From positions 1,240,001 to 1,304,000 of the forward strand of contig NZ_CP011451.1 of the NCBI RefSeq assembly GCF_001007935.1: a DNA stretch of 64,000 nucleotides, written 5' to 3'. Positions 18,611-27,728 of this stretch are shown here, piece by piece. How positions within the stretch are numbered: position 1 is the first letter of the stretch; every line of letters begins with the position of its first letter. Position numbers and translations under genes: made by a program. The DNA comes from Nitrosomonas communis (GTDB lineage Bacteria > Pseudomonadota > Gammaproteobacteria > Burkholderiales > Nitrosomonadaceae). The notes below the pieces were generated by a model that did not search any database, was not told the DNA's origin, and worked only from the letters and a program-made list of their open reading frames with translations.

Positions 18611-20002
18611 TCAATCTGGAAAGTAAGATATTTGTTGATTTATTCGCTTAAGGGTTTCTGTTCTGCCGAGTAACTCCAATATGGCATCTATTGAAGGCGT
18701 TTGTGCCTCGCCTGTGATCACTATACGCAAAGGCATCGCTACCTTTGGTAATTTGACATTAAATGTTGCCGCTGCTTTCTTAATTTCATCCTGGATAGCC
18801 TGACGGTTCCAATCAAGCGAGTTAAATTTATCGATTAAATAAAGCAGGATGGATTTTGCCTCCGGATTGAAATACTGCGCTTTGAGGTCATAAGAGGGCT
18901 CTAGTGGGCGAAAAAAATAGACAGCCGCATCGGCAAGTTCGCTAATCGTATTGACTCTTTCTTTCAGCAGATTAATTACTTTTAATAAATATTGCTGATT
19001 TGGGATATGACAGCCGTCTTGCTCAAGAAACGGCGTCATCAATTCGGCTATATGCACCTCTTCTTTGTTTTTAAGATAGTGCTGATTCAGCCACATCAGC
19101 TTTTCCGGGTTAAACTTTGCTGGAGAACGACTTATTGTGGCTAAATCAAACCACTCAATCAACTGATCAGTACTGAATATTTCTTCATCACCATGAGACC
19201 ATCCAAGTCGTGCAAGATAATTTATCATAGCCTCAGGTAAATAGCCTTCTTCATGATAATGCATCACTGAAACGGCCCCATGCCGTTTAGATAATCTTTC
19301 ACCATCTGCTCCTAATATCATGGGTACATGCGCATACTGAGGTATAGGAGCGTCCAGTGCTTTAAGGATATTAATTTGCCGTGGTGTATTGTTGACATGA
19401 TCATCACCACGAATGACATGACTGATGTTCATATCCAGATCATCCACTATCACACCAAAATTATAAGTCGGGATGCCATCACTTCTCAGCAGAACCAGAT
19501 CATCAAGCTCGCTGTTCGCTACCACAATTTTACCCTTGACCAGATCATCAAAGACAACATGTCCCTCTGTGGGATTCTTAAAGCGGATAACTGGCTTGAC
19601 TTCGGCTGGGGGGGGCTGTTTTGCATCCCGCCAACGTCCATCGTATCTTGGTTTTAACCCTGCAGCACGTTGTTGTTCTCGCAACAAATCCAGCTCCTCT
19701 TTGCTGGCGTAGCAGCGATAAGCAAGATTGTTTTGCAGCAATTGTTCAGCCACTTCATGATAACGCGCCAATCTCTGCATTTGATAAAAGGGGCCTTCAT
19801 CATAATCAAGACCTAACCATGCCATCCCATCAAGGATGGCTTGCACTGATAGTTGAGTTGAGCGTTCAAGATCGGTATCTTCAATTCTTAAAATAAATTT
19901 ACCGCCATGTTTACGGGCAAATGCCCAGGAAAAAAGGGCTGTCCTGGCCCCTCCAATATGAAGATAGCCTGTAGGGCTAGGTGCAAATCGTGTACGTACC
20001 AT
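18611..20002 (-). CDS. gltX: Glutamyl-tRNA synthetase
   Basis: Charges tRNA-Glu. Class I synthetase, 463 residues. The HIGH-like motif SPTGYLHIGGAR is at 9-20 and the KMSKS-like motif LSKRHG at 237-242. The C-terminal anticodon-binding domain is complete. Lies 53 bp upstream of tRNA-Ala and tRNA-Glu on the same strand. There is no sign of a second discriminating paralogue in the window. Confidence 0.96.
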   Translation of the reverse strand: MVRTRFAPSPTGYLHIGGARTALFSWAFARKHGGKFILRIEDTDLERSTQLSVQAILDGMAWLGLDYDEGPFYQMQRLARYHEVAEQLLQNNLAYRCYASKEELDLLREQQRAAGLKPRYDGRWRDAKQPPPAEVKPVIRFKNPTEGHVVFDDLVKGKIVVANSELDDLVLLRSDGIPTYNFGVIVDDLDMNISHVIRGDDHVNNTPRQINILKALDAPIPQYAHVPMILGADGERLSKRHGAVSVMHYHEEGYLPEAMINYLARLGWSHGDEEIFSTDQLIEWFDLATISRSPAKFNPEKLMWLNQHYLKNKEEVHIAELMTPFLEQDGCHIPNQQYLLKVINLLKERVNTISELADAAVYFFRPLEPSYDLKAQYFNPEAKSILLYLIDKFNSLDWNRQAIQDEIKKAAATFNVKLPKVAMPLRIVITGEAQTPSIDAILELLGRTETLKRINQQISYFPD

Positions 20003-20152
20003 TGTGAAAATGCGATGAGTAATGTCAATTAGAAACAGAACAATGCTTGCAATTACGCAAGATAGTGTTCTGGTGGAATATATTTCTTAGCTTATATTTT
20101 TATTTTTAACAAAAAAAACCGAAATCAATACAGCTTACTGATCTTGCTTTGA

Positions 20153-20331
20153 GGCACCTCTAAAAATTCATATTTGCGAGCATCCACTTCGCGGATTGCC
20201 TGCTTACCCCGCTTCGCCACCATACTTCGTTGTTCACAAAAAATGTTTCCTTACCTATCAGTGATAGGCTGTGGCAACATTTTTGGTGCTCACCTTGTCT
20301 TGTTTAGATCTTTGATTTTTTAGAGGCGTCC
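20153..20331 (+). repeat. Family B miniature element, copy 1
   Basis: About 179 bp with ends GGCACCTCTAAAAATTC and TTTTTTAGAGGCGTCC. It contains CATCCACTTCGCGGATTGCC, shared with the copies at 34757 and 45176, and an internal palindrome CCTATCAGTGATAGG flanked by AAAAAATGTT and AACATTTTT, which extend the hairpin. Inserted between gltX and the metK promoter. No open frame. Confidence 0.85.
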
Positions 20332-20340
20332 TTTATTCTT

Positions 20341-20369
20341 TTATTTAATTTCAAACTATTTGCTATACT
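20341..20369 (+). promoter_or_regulatory. Candidate metK promoter
   Basis: TGCTATACT at 20361-20369 is an extended -10 (TGC before TATACT), 30 bp before the metK ATG. The position 17 bp upstream holds TTATTT, a weak -35. It sits just outside the family B repeat, whose end is 10 bp upstream. Confidence 0.4.
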
Positions 20370-20398
20370 GAGCAACTTTAAAAAAAATTTCTAATAAC

Positions 20399-21562
20399 AT
20401 GAGTGAATATCTTTTTACTTCTGAATCTGTTTCTGAAGGACACCCTGACAAGGTTGCAGACCAAATATCAGATGCAGTTTTAGATGCTATATTAAGTCAT
20501 GATACAAACGCACGCGTCGCCTGTGAAACAATGTGTAGCACAGGTCTAATTGTTCTATCAGGTGAAATTACAACACATGCGTCAGTCGATTACAATGTAA
20601 TTGCGCGTGAAACCGTTAAAAAAATAGGTTATACCAGCTCTGAGATTGGTTTTGATTGGAATACCTGTGCTGTATTAACCGCATTTAATAGACAATCACC
20701 TGACATTGCACAAGGCGTTAACCGTAGTAAAGAAGAAGAAATGGATCAGGGTGCAGGTGATCAGGGATTAATGTTTGGTTTCGCATGTGCGGAAACCCCA
20801 CAATTAATGCCGATGCCCATTTATTATGCTCATCGTTTGATGGAACGACAATCACAATTAAGAAAAACCGGGCGTTTACCCTGGTTGCGGCCTGATGCCA
20901 AATCTCAAGTATCGGTCAAATATATCGGCGGTAAGCCGCAGCGGATAGATACAGTTGTCATCTCCACTCAACATGATCCAGATATTTCTTATGCTGCCCT
21001 GAGTGAGGCAGTTATCGAAGAAATCATTAAGCCAGTACTTCCCAAAGAAATGTTGAATGGAAATACTCGGTATCTGATTAATCCGACAGGACGTTTTGTG
21101 GTCGGTGGACCGATGGGTGATTGTGGTTTAACAGGCCGCAAGATCATTGTCGATACCTATGGTGGTGCTGCGCATCATGGTGGCGGTGCTTTCTCGGGTA
21201 AAGATCCCTCTAAGGTAGACCGTTCCGCTGCTTATGCTGTACGTCATGTTGCAAAAAATATCGTGGCAGCTGGACTTGCCTCTAAATGTGAAGTCCAGGT
21301 CGCGTATGCTATTGGTGTTGCTCGACCGGTCTCTCTGATGGTTGAAACTTTTGGTACCGGGAAAATTTCAGATGAAAAGCTTGCCAAGCTAATAGAACAA
21401 CATTTTGATTTGCGTCCAAGAGCCATTATCCATCAACTTAATCTGTTACGACCGATTTATACGAAAACTGCTGCCTATGGTCATTTTGGACGGGATGATC
21501 CGGATTTTACCTGGGAAGCAACGGATATGGCTGCCCAGCTTCGTGCTGATGCTGGCATTTAA
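20399..21562 (+). CDS. metK: S-adenosylmethionine synthetase
   Basis: Makes S-adenosylmethionine from methionine and ATP. 387 residues with [19 protein letters not shown] near the N-terminus, the [12 protein letters not shown] signature and the C-terminal [19 protein letters not shown] signature. First of the metK-ahcY-metF group. No SAM riboswitch was seen upstream. Confidence 0.97.
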   Translation: MSEYLFTSESVSEGHPDKVADQISDAVLDAILSHDTNARVACETMCSTGLIVLSGEITTHASVDYNVIARETVKKIGYTSSEIGFDWNTCAVLTAFNRQSPDIAQGVNRSKEEEMDQGAGDQGLMFGFACAETPQLMPMPIYYAHRLMERQSQLRKTGRLPWLRPDAKSQVSVKYIGGKPQRIDTVVISTQHDPDISYAALSEAVIEEIIKPVLPKEMLNGNTRYLINPTGRFVVGGPMGDCGLTGRKIIVDTYGGAAHHGGGAFSGKDPSKVDRSAAYAVRHVAKNIVAAGLASKCEVQVAYAIGVARPVSLMVETFGTGKISDEKLAKLIEQHFDLRPRAIIHQLNLLRPIYTKTAAYGHFGRDDPDFTWEATDMAAQLRADAGI

Positions 21563-21567
21563 TTGAT

Positions 21568-21593
21568 TTCATTTCTAGAATAAAATCGACTAG
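21568..21593 (+). repeat. Possible decayed end of a family A repeat
   Basis: TTCATTTCTAGAATAAAATCGACT resembles the family A left end ATTCCATTTCTAGATCAAAA with a few changes. No matching right end was found, and it lies right after the metK stop. It may be chance. Confidence 0.3.
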
Positions 21594-21644
21594 CTGAGAA
21601 TTACCCCTACCTTATTTAAGTATAAGCTTAATTTTTCCTGTAGA

Positions 21645-21713
21645 CTGAGGAGCGCTGCAACGGGCATCTATCCGTGAGGCTCAGTATATGAGGATAGCAA
21701 CCTAACGGCGCTC
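21645..21713 (+). ncRNA. SAH riboswitch upstream of ahcY
   Basis: The segment reads CTGAGGAGCGCTGCAACGG, then a loop and CCGTGAGGCTCAG, and after a variable stretch TAACGGCGCTC. Visible pairings are CTGAG (21645-21649) with CTCAG (21680-21684), ACGG with CCGT, and GAGCGC (21650-21655) with GCGCTC (21708-21713), which gives the H-type pseudoknot layout of S-adenosylhomocysteine riboswitches. The conserved GAGGAGCGCUGC and GGCUC blocks match that class. It ends 23 bp before the ahcY ATG. The class normally switches expression on when SAH is high. Confidence 0.9.
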
Positions 21714-21736
21714 GTTCATTTTTGGAGATGTTAACT

Positions 21737-23188
21737 ATGAACGGCCAATCTACTGATTTGAAAATTGCTGATATTTCTCGAAGCCAATTTACTGATTACA
21801 AAGTTGCTGATATTTCCCTGGCAGAGTGGGGAAGAAAAGAAATAGCTATTGCTGAAACCGAAATGCCAGGCTTGATGGCATTGCGTCATGAATATGCAGA
21901 CCAGAAACCGCTGAGAGGGGCGCGCATCGCGGGATCTTTACATATGACGATTCAGACAGCAGTATTGATTGAAACACTTGTTACTTTAGGCGCTGAGGTA
22001 CGCTGGGCCTCTTGCAATATCTTTTCAACGCAAGATCATGCAGCAGCAGCCATTGCGGCAAAAAATATCCCGGTTTTTGCGTATAAAGGTGAATCACTGG
22101 AAGATTACTGGGAATATGCTCACCGTATTTTTGAATGGTCGCAAGATGGCAAAACCGGTAACGCAAATATGATTCTGGATGATGGGGGAGATGCGACCTT
22201 ACTCCTAACACTTGGAAGTAAAGCCGAGAAAGAACCTTCTGTTATTGCAAATCCCACCAACGAAGAAGAGCGTGCATTGTTTGCAGCGATCAAATCACGA
22301 ATTAACAGTCAACCTAACTGGTATTCTGAAAAGCTTGCCAGCATCAGAGGCGTCACGGAGGAAACGACCACAGGGGTCCATCGTTTGTATGAAATGCAAA
22401 AAAGGGAAGCTTTACCATTCCCCGCGTTTAATGTTAACGATTCAGTCACCAAATCAAAATTTGATAACTTATATGGCTGCCGGGAATCGCTAGTGGACGG
22501 TATCAAGCGTGCCACCGACGTCATGATTGCCGGGAAAATTGCAGTAATATGTGGCTATGGTGATGTGGGCAAAGGCTGCGCACAATCACTGCGGGGTTTA
22601 GGGGCCACTGTCTGGATTACTGAAATCGACCCAATCTGTGCATTGCAAGCCGCTATGGAAGGTTATCGTGTGGTAACGATGGAGGATGCATGCGATCAGG
22701 CGGATATTTTTGTGACGGCAACGGGTAATATTCGTGTGATTGGTCATGATCATATGCTGAAAATGAAAGACCAGGCTATTATTTGTAACATTGGACATTT
22801 TGATTCTGAAATCGATATTGCTTCAATTCAGCAATATCAATGGGAAAATATCAAACCGCAGGTTGATCATGTCATTTTCCCGACAGGTCGTCGGATCATT
22901 GTATTGGCACAAGGTAGGTTAGTCAACCTGGGCTGTGCAACGGGTCATCCTTCCTTCGTCATGTCCAGCTCCTTTACCAACCAGGTATTGGCGCAAATTG
23001 AGCTTTGGCAAAATGGAGAAAGTTATCAGAAAAAAGTGTATGTACTTCCTAAGCATCTGGATGAAAGAGTAGCGCGCCTACACCTTGGCAAGCTGGGTGC
23101 AAAACTGACCGAACTAACCAGCGAACAAGCGCAATACCTTAACCTGGACAAAAAGGGACCTTTCAAACCAGAAGCATATCGTTATTAA
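21737..23188 (+). CDS. ahcY: Adenosylhomocysteinase with duplicated N-terminal segment
   Basis: Hydrolyses S-adenosylhomocysteine to homocysteine and adenosine, with bound NAD. The NAD motif [15 protein letters not shown] and the catalytic region DDGGDATL are present, and the C-terminal KPEAYRY is typical. The ATG at 21737 is chosen because GGAG at 21724-21727 lies 9 bases upstream; TTG at 21722 and ATG at 21728 are less likely. Residues 6-18 ([13 protein letters not shown]) are an imperfect tandem copy of 19-27 onwards (TDYKVADIS). Relatives normally have only the second unit. Directly under the SAH riboswitch. Confidence 0.96.
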   Translation: MNGQSTDLKIADISRSQFTDYKVADISLAEWGRKEIAIAETEMPGLMALRHEYADQKPLRGARIAGSLHMTIQTAVLIETLVTLGAEVRWASCNIFSTQDHAAAAIAAKNIPVFAYKGESLEDYWEYAHRIFEWSQDGKTGNANMILDDGGDATLLLTLGSKAEKEPSVIANPTNEEERALFAAIKSRINSQPNWYSEKLASIRGVTEETTTGVHRLYEMQKREALPFPAFNVNDSVTKSKFDNLYGCRESLVDGIKRATDVMIAGKIAVICGYGDVGKGCAQSLRGLGATVWITEIDPICALQAAMEGYRVVTMEDACDQADIFVTATGNIRVIGHDHMLKMKDQAIICNIGHFDSEIDIASIQQYQWENIKPQVDHVIFPTGRRIIVLAQGRLVNLGCATGHPSFVMSSSFTNQVLAQIELWQNGESYQKKVYVLPKHLDERVARLHLGKLGAKLTELTSEQAQYLNLDKKGPFKPEAYRY

Positions 23189-23278
23189 TCACGGATTAAA
23201 AGCACGAGCAGTTTAAATATAATAAGATGCTTGCTTAAATCTAAAAAACTACTTTCAGGTTAAGCATGGTTTCCAATA

Positions 23279-23325
23279 GAGGGGGCAATCATCCATTTTA
23301 ATATCTTAGTAAGATTACCCCCTTA
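23279..23325 (+). terminator. Possible ahcY terminator hairpin
   Basis: GGGGGCAATC near 23281 pairs with GATTACCCCC ending near 23322, with one mismatch, followed by TTAATTTA rather than a clean T-run. It lies 92 bp after ahcY and before metF, so it may separate the two or attenuate read-through. Confidence 0.4.
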
Positions 23326-23353
23326 ATTTAGTAATGATCACAGATACAATAAG

Positions 23354-24199
23354 TTGAAATCACAGAAAGCTTTTTCGCCCACTTTTAGCTTTGAACTTTT
23401 TCCTCCACAAACTCCAGAAGGGGTAGAGAAATTACGCGCTGCGCGCCATCAGCTCTCCCAGTTTAAGCCAAAGTTTTTCTCGGTCACCTTCGGTGCAGGA
23501 GGGTCCACTCGCGATCGGACATTTGATACAGTATCAGAAATGCTGGCAGAAGGTCATCCTGTTGCGCCACACCTTTCCTGTATCGGTTCTACTCGTGAAA
23601 ATATTTATTCAATCTTGAGAAAGTACCAGGAAAGCGGCATTCGCCACATCGTGGCTCTGCGTGGAGATTTACCTTCTGGAATGGCTCAACCGGGTGAATT
23701 CCGTTATGCCAATGAATTGGTAACCTTCATTCGCAAAGAATTTGGTAATACCTTCGAGATGGATGTGGCAGCTTATCCAGAATATCATCCACAGTCCCGA
23801 TCTGCTCAAGAAGATTTCAGGAATTTTAGAAATAAAATAGAAGCCGGCGCAGACTCTGCAATTACGCAGTTCTTTTATAATGCAGATGCTTATTTTCATT
23901 TTGTTGATATGTGCGAGACAGCCAATCTGAATGTGCCGATTGTCCCTGGTATTATGCCTATTAACAAATTTTCTCAACTGGTTAGGTTTGCAGATAATTG
24001 TGGTACTGAAATTCCGCGCTGGATCAGAAAAAAACTGGAAGGGTATGGGGATGATATTGCGTCTATCCATGCTTTTGGGCTAGACGTGGTAACCGATTTA
24101 TGTGAGCGATTACTTAAAGCAGGTGCGCCGGGACTCCATTTTTACACGCTTAACTCAGCTTTCCTGACAACAAAAATTTGGCAACGCCTTGGTTTATAG
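23354..24199 (+). CDS. metF: 5,10-methylenetetrahydrofolate reductase
   Basis: FAD enzyme that makes 5-methyltetrahydrofolate for methionine regeneration. 281 residues with FSFELFPPQTPEG at the N-terminus, TFGAGGSTRDRT, HLSCIGSTRENI, ALRGDLP and PGIMPINKFSQL, all MetF landmarks. The start is TTG at 23354, with no strong ribosome binding site. Follows ahcY, completing the methyl cycle with metK. Confidence 0.94.
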   Translation: MKSQKAFSPTFSFELFPPQTPEGVEKLRAARHQLSQFKPKFFSVTFGAGGSTRDRTFDTVSEMLAEGHPVAPHLSCIGSTRENIYSILRKYQESGIRHIVALRGDLPSGMAQPGEFRYANELVTFIRKEFGNTFEMDVAAYPEYHPQSRSAQEDFRNFRNKIEAGADSAITQFFYNADAYFHFVDMCETANLNVPIVPGIMPINKFSQLVRFADNCGTEIPRWIRKKLEGYGDDIASIHAFGLDVVTDLCERLLKAGAPGLHFYTLNSAFLTTKIWQRLGL

Positions 24200-24317
24200 C
24201 ATTATCGCTGCTCTTCACCGGAATCTTCTTAATTCGGCCATATCCATAAGTTGAAGGAAGTTATAGGCAGAAAGAATTAATATAGCACGCGAGTTGAATA
24301 TTATTCTATAACACGCA

Positions 24318-25766
24318 ATGACAACATTATATTGGCATGATTATGAGACCTTCGGCTCGGATCCCAGATGGGACCGTCCAGCTCAGTTTGCCGGTTTAAG
24401 GACTGATGAAGCACTGAATGAAATTGGCGATCCACTCGTTATCTATTGCAAACCACCCAAAGATATTTTGCCTCAACCCGATGCCTGTTTACTGACTGGC
24501 ATTACGCCGCAAATAGCCGATAACCAGGGTCTCCCTGAGCCAGAATTTATTGCAAGAATTCATAACGAACTGGCACAGCCCAAGACCTGTGGTGTTGGCT
24601 ACAATACATTGCGCTTTGATGATGAAGTGACGCGCTTTACCCTCTATCGGAATTTTTATGATCCTTATGGGCGTGAATGGCAACAAGGGAACTCGCGCTG
24701 GGATCTCATCGATTTGGTGCGTATGACTTATGCGCTCAGGCCGGAAGGTATTATATGGCCCAGGCATGATGGCAGACCCAGCTTTCGTCTTGAGCATCTC
24801 ACAACAGCCAATAATATTCATCATGATGCTGCCCATGATGCACTATCAGATGTTAAAGCAACGATCAAGCTGGCGCGTTTGTTACATGATAGACAACCGC
24901 GTCTTTATAGCTGGTTTTTTCGACTTCGCAACAAGCATAATGCCGCTTTATTATTGGATTTAATCAATCATACCCCGGTTATCCATACTTCTCGTATGTA
25001 TCCCTCAGAAACTGGCTGCACTACAGTAGTGATGCCCATGATTCAAGAGCAGGGAAACGGGAACAGTATTTTGGTTTATGATCTGCGCCATAATCCGTCC
25101 CCTTTTATGGAATTAAGTGTCGAGGAACTGGCAACGTGCTTGTTTACACCGCAATCCACATTACCTGAGGAAATGCCACGCTTGCCGGTAAAATCAGTAA
25201 AGATTAACAAGTGTCCTGCACTTGCTCCTCAGAATGTGCTTGATAAATCCATTATCTCCCGAATTAACCTTAATATAGAAGCTTGCCAGCAACATTGGCA
25301 ATTGTTGCATAAAAATACCGCATTTATGCAGCGGGTAGCGCAGGCCTATTCCAGTATGGAATTTGAAGCATCTAAAGATGTCGATCTGGCGCTTTATGAC
25401 AATTTTTTCAGTGAGAATGATCGCATCCTCATGTCAGCAGTGCGTAATGCTTCACCCCGGCAGCTTACGCATCATCATTTTGAGTTCCAGGATAAGCGAC
25501 TTCATGAATTATTGTTTCGATATCGTGCACGTAATTGGCCAGATACTTTATCGGCAAATGAATTGCAGCGATGGAGAAATCTATGCCGTCAGCATCTTAT
25601 GGAGAAAAACTGCGATAATAGCATGATTTTAACTAAATTCGCTGATAAAATTAAGGCATTACGTGACGCTCATAAAGAAAATGCTCATATTGTGCAAATA
25701 TTGAACGCCATTGAAACATGGGGTAGAGAATTAGCTACAGCAAATAACATACCTTGGGATTTTTGA
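24318..25766 (+). CDS. sbcB: Exodeoxyribonuclease I
   Basis: Processive 3'-5' single-strand DNA exonuclease used in recombination and mismatch repair. The DEDD exonuclease fold is visible: first motif YWHDYETFGSDPRWDRPAQF, then GVGYNTLRFDDEVTRF and the last motif HDAAHDALSDVKAT. The SH3-like and helical C-terminal domains follow. 482 residues, full length. Stands alone, 118 bp after metF. Confidence 0.94.
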   Translation: MTTLYWHDYETFGSDPRWDRPAQFAGLRTDEALNEIGDPLVIYCKPPKDILPQPDACLLTGITPQIADNQGLPEPEFIARIHNELAQPKTCGVGYNTLRFDDEVTRFTLYRNFYDPYGREWQQGNSRWDLIDLVRMTYALRPEGIIWPRHDGRPSFRLEHLTTANNIHHDAAHDALSDVKATIKLARLLHDRQPRLYSWFFRLRNKHNAALLLDLINHTPVIHTSRMYPSETGCTTVVMPMIQEQGNGNSILVYDLRHNPSPFMELSVEELATCLFTPQSTLPEEMPRLPVKSVKINKCPALAPQNVLDKSIISRINLNIEACQQHWQLLHKNTAFMQRVAQAYSSMEFEASKDVDLALYDNFFSENDRILMSAVRNASPRQLTHHHFEFQDKRLHELLFRYRARNWPDTLSANELQRWRNLCRQHLMEKNCDNSMILTKFADKIKALRDAHKENAHIVQILNAIETWGRELATANNIPWDF

Positions 25767-25824
25767 TATAAAAGAATAACTTCCCTAGTGAATTCACATT
25801 CCTTAGAATTGCCCACTCCTCACA

Positions 25825-27228
25825 TCATTCTCCAACAGAATCACATACAGGTTCAAACCAGGCTAGTTTTTGATGTAATCTGACCACTTCCCCGACAATA
25901 ATGAGCGTTGGAGGCACCAAGTTAGCGGCCGAAGCAAGAGCAGGTAATGTTTCGAGTGAACCAATCACGACACGCTGTTTATAAGTAGTTCCCTGCTGTA
26001 CAATGGCTGCAGGGGTTGATGCTGGAAGACCATGCGCAATAAGCTGCTTGCACAATACAGGTAATCCAAGCAACCCCATATAAATTACGATAGTCTGCTG
26101 TGGTCTGGCTAACACCTGCCAATCCAAATTGATGGTATTGTTTTTGAGATGGCCTGTAACGAAAATGCAGGATTGAGCATAATCGCGATGGGTAAGCGGA
26201 ATACCCGCATAGGAAGCCACACCTGATGCTGCTGTAATCCCTGGTACCACCTGGAAAGGAATGTGATGCTGGGATAATGTTTCAATTTCTTCGCCACCTC
26301 GGCCAAAAATAAAAGGATCGCCTCCTTTTAGTCGAAGCACTCGCTTTCCTTCTTTGGCTAGTCTTACCAATAAATGGTTGATTGATTCTTGTGGCAAGGT
26401 ATGCTGATTGCGCTCCTTCCCCGCATAGATACGCGTTGCGTCGCGTCTTACCATATCGAGTATGGCTGGAGATACTAAGCGGTCGTATACGACAACATCA
26501 GCTTGCTGCATCAAGCGCATGGCACGAAAAGTCAGTAAATCAGAATTACCTGGCCCGGCACCTACCAAATAGACTTCTCCCCAAAGTGGTTCGTTTGTTT
26601 CGTGCTCAAGAGAACTTAATAAAAATGCTTCTGCCTCCCGATTTTTTCCCGAAAAAACCATTTCAGCAAATGGACCTTGTAACACTTTTTCCCAGAATAA
26701 GCGACGCTTCTTGGGAGAACTGAAACGGTGCTTGACATGCTCACGGAATTTACCAGCATAATAAGCCAAACGGCCATAAGCTTCTGGTATCAAAGTTTCC
26801 AGCTGTGCGCGTAACAACCTTGCTAGTACTGGTGATGTTCCCCCACTAGAAATGGCGATGAGAATAGGTGAACGATTGAGTATCGATGGCATGATAAATG
26901 AACACAATGCGGGATTATCAGCGATATTAACTGGTATACCCAGTCCATTCGCGGCTTCAGAAACATATTGATTGATTGAGCGTTCATTCGTTGCAGCAAA
27001 CACCAGCACCACATCTTTCAGCTGCACGGGGTCAAAAGTTTCTGCATGATAAATAATGCTGCCTCGTTGGAGAAGATTATTTAGTTCATCATTAAGATGT
27101 GGCGATACGACTCTGACTTGTGCCCCCGCTTTCAATAATAATATCGTCTTCCTGGCTGCAACCTCTCCCCCACCTACGACGAGGCAGTTACGGTCTTTAA
27201 TATTAAGAAAAATGGGTAGAAAATCCAT
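25825..27228 (-). CDS. cysG: Siroheme synthase, trifunctional
   Basis: Converts uroporphyrinogen III to siroheme for sulfite and nitrite reductases. The N-terminal half (CLVVGGGEVAARK) is the NAD-dependent precorrin-2 dehydrogenase/ferrochelatase. The C-terminal half, beginning VYLVGAGPGNSDLLTFRA, is the SAM-dependent uroporphyrinogen methyltransferase with RLKGGDPFIFGRGGEE. 467 residues, as in E. coli. No sulfite reductase gene is nearby. Confidence 0.95.
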   Translation of the reverse strand: MDFLPIFLNIKDRNCLVVGGGEVAARKTILLLKAGAQVRVVSPHLNDELNNLLQRGSIIYHAETFDPVQLKDVVLVFAATNERSINQYVSEAANGLGIPVNIADNPALCSFIMPSILNRSPILIAISSGGTSPVLARLLRAQLETLIPEAYGRLAYYAGKFREHVKHRFSSPKKRRLFWEKVLQGPFAEMVFSGKNREAEAFLLSSLEHETNEPLWGEVYLVGAGPGNSDLLTFRAMRLMQQADVVVYDRLVSPAILDMVRRDATRIYAGKERNQHTLPQESINHLLVRLAKEGKRVLRLKGGDPFIFGRGGEEIETLSQHHIPFQVVPGITAASGVASYAGIPLTHRDYAQSCIFVTGHLKNNTINLDWQVLARPQQTIVIYMGLLGLPVLCKQLIAHGLPASTPAAIVQQGTTYKQRVVIGSLETLPALASAANLVPPTLIIVGEVVRLHQKLAWFEPVCDSVGE

Positions 27229-27728
27229 AGAACTGAGGAATTTTTCATTTTGATTATTGCTTGTTATAACGTGCTCATATTTCGTATATTAAAATTTCTT
27301 GAACTTTAATTTCCTCTGATAAACAGATTTAATAGCGATAGATTAATTAACAATATACTCAAAGAGTTATTCCATTTGCAAATCAAAACTGGAGTTGGCA
27401 CTATAACAAAAATGATAATTTTGAAAATAACTGATTTAAAAGCGAATCTCTTTACCCCAAATCAGATCTGCAGATTATTGAGATAGCGTTATAAAGCTTA
27501 AACAGGAAAATAATTTATAAATAAGGTATAGAATAATGGCAAACTATTGCTGATTGAATAACCAATTGATTTATTAGCCAATCATACTTATGGTGATCAA
27601 AAACTGCAATTTATTGGTCATCAATCAGCAAGTCCTTCATATTAGTTTAATAATAAATTCTTTATAAAATATTCAGCATTACTGAATATAGGTGCTGAGG
27701 TAAGATTCTTCACTATTGCAGCTCTCTT
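27229..27728. other. 500-bp AT-rich gap between glmM and cysG
   Basis: No coding frame with gene character. It contains ATTCCATTTGCAAATCAAAA starting at 27369, a close match to one end of the family A repeat, but the interior that follows is unrelated and no second end is found. It therefore looks like a solo or decayed repeat end. The stretch nearest cysG probably holds its promoter; none was assigned. Confidence 0.6.
27369..27393 (+). repeat. Solo end of family A repeat
   Basis: ATTCCATTTGCAAATCAAAA followed by CTGG matches the 25-bp terminal repeat of family A with two or three differences. The element core is missing, so this is a remnant or a partial insertion. Confidence 0.5.

Noticed and set aside
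20003..20398. Possible SAM riboswitch before metK
   Set aside because: The gap is filled by a family B repeat and a promoter; none of the known SAM riboswitch cores was seen.
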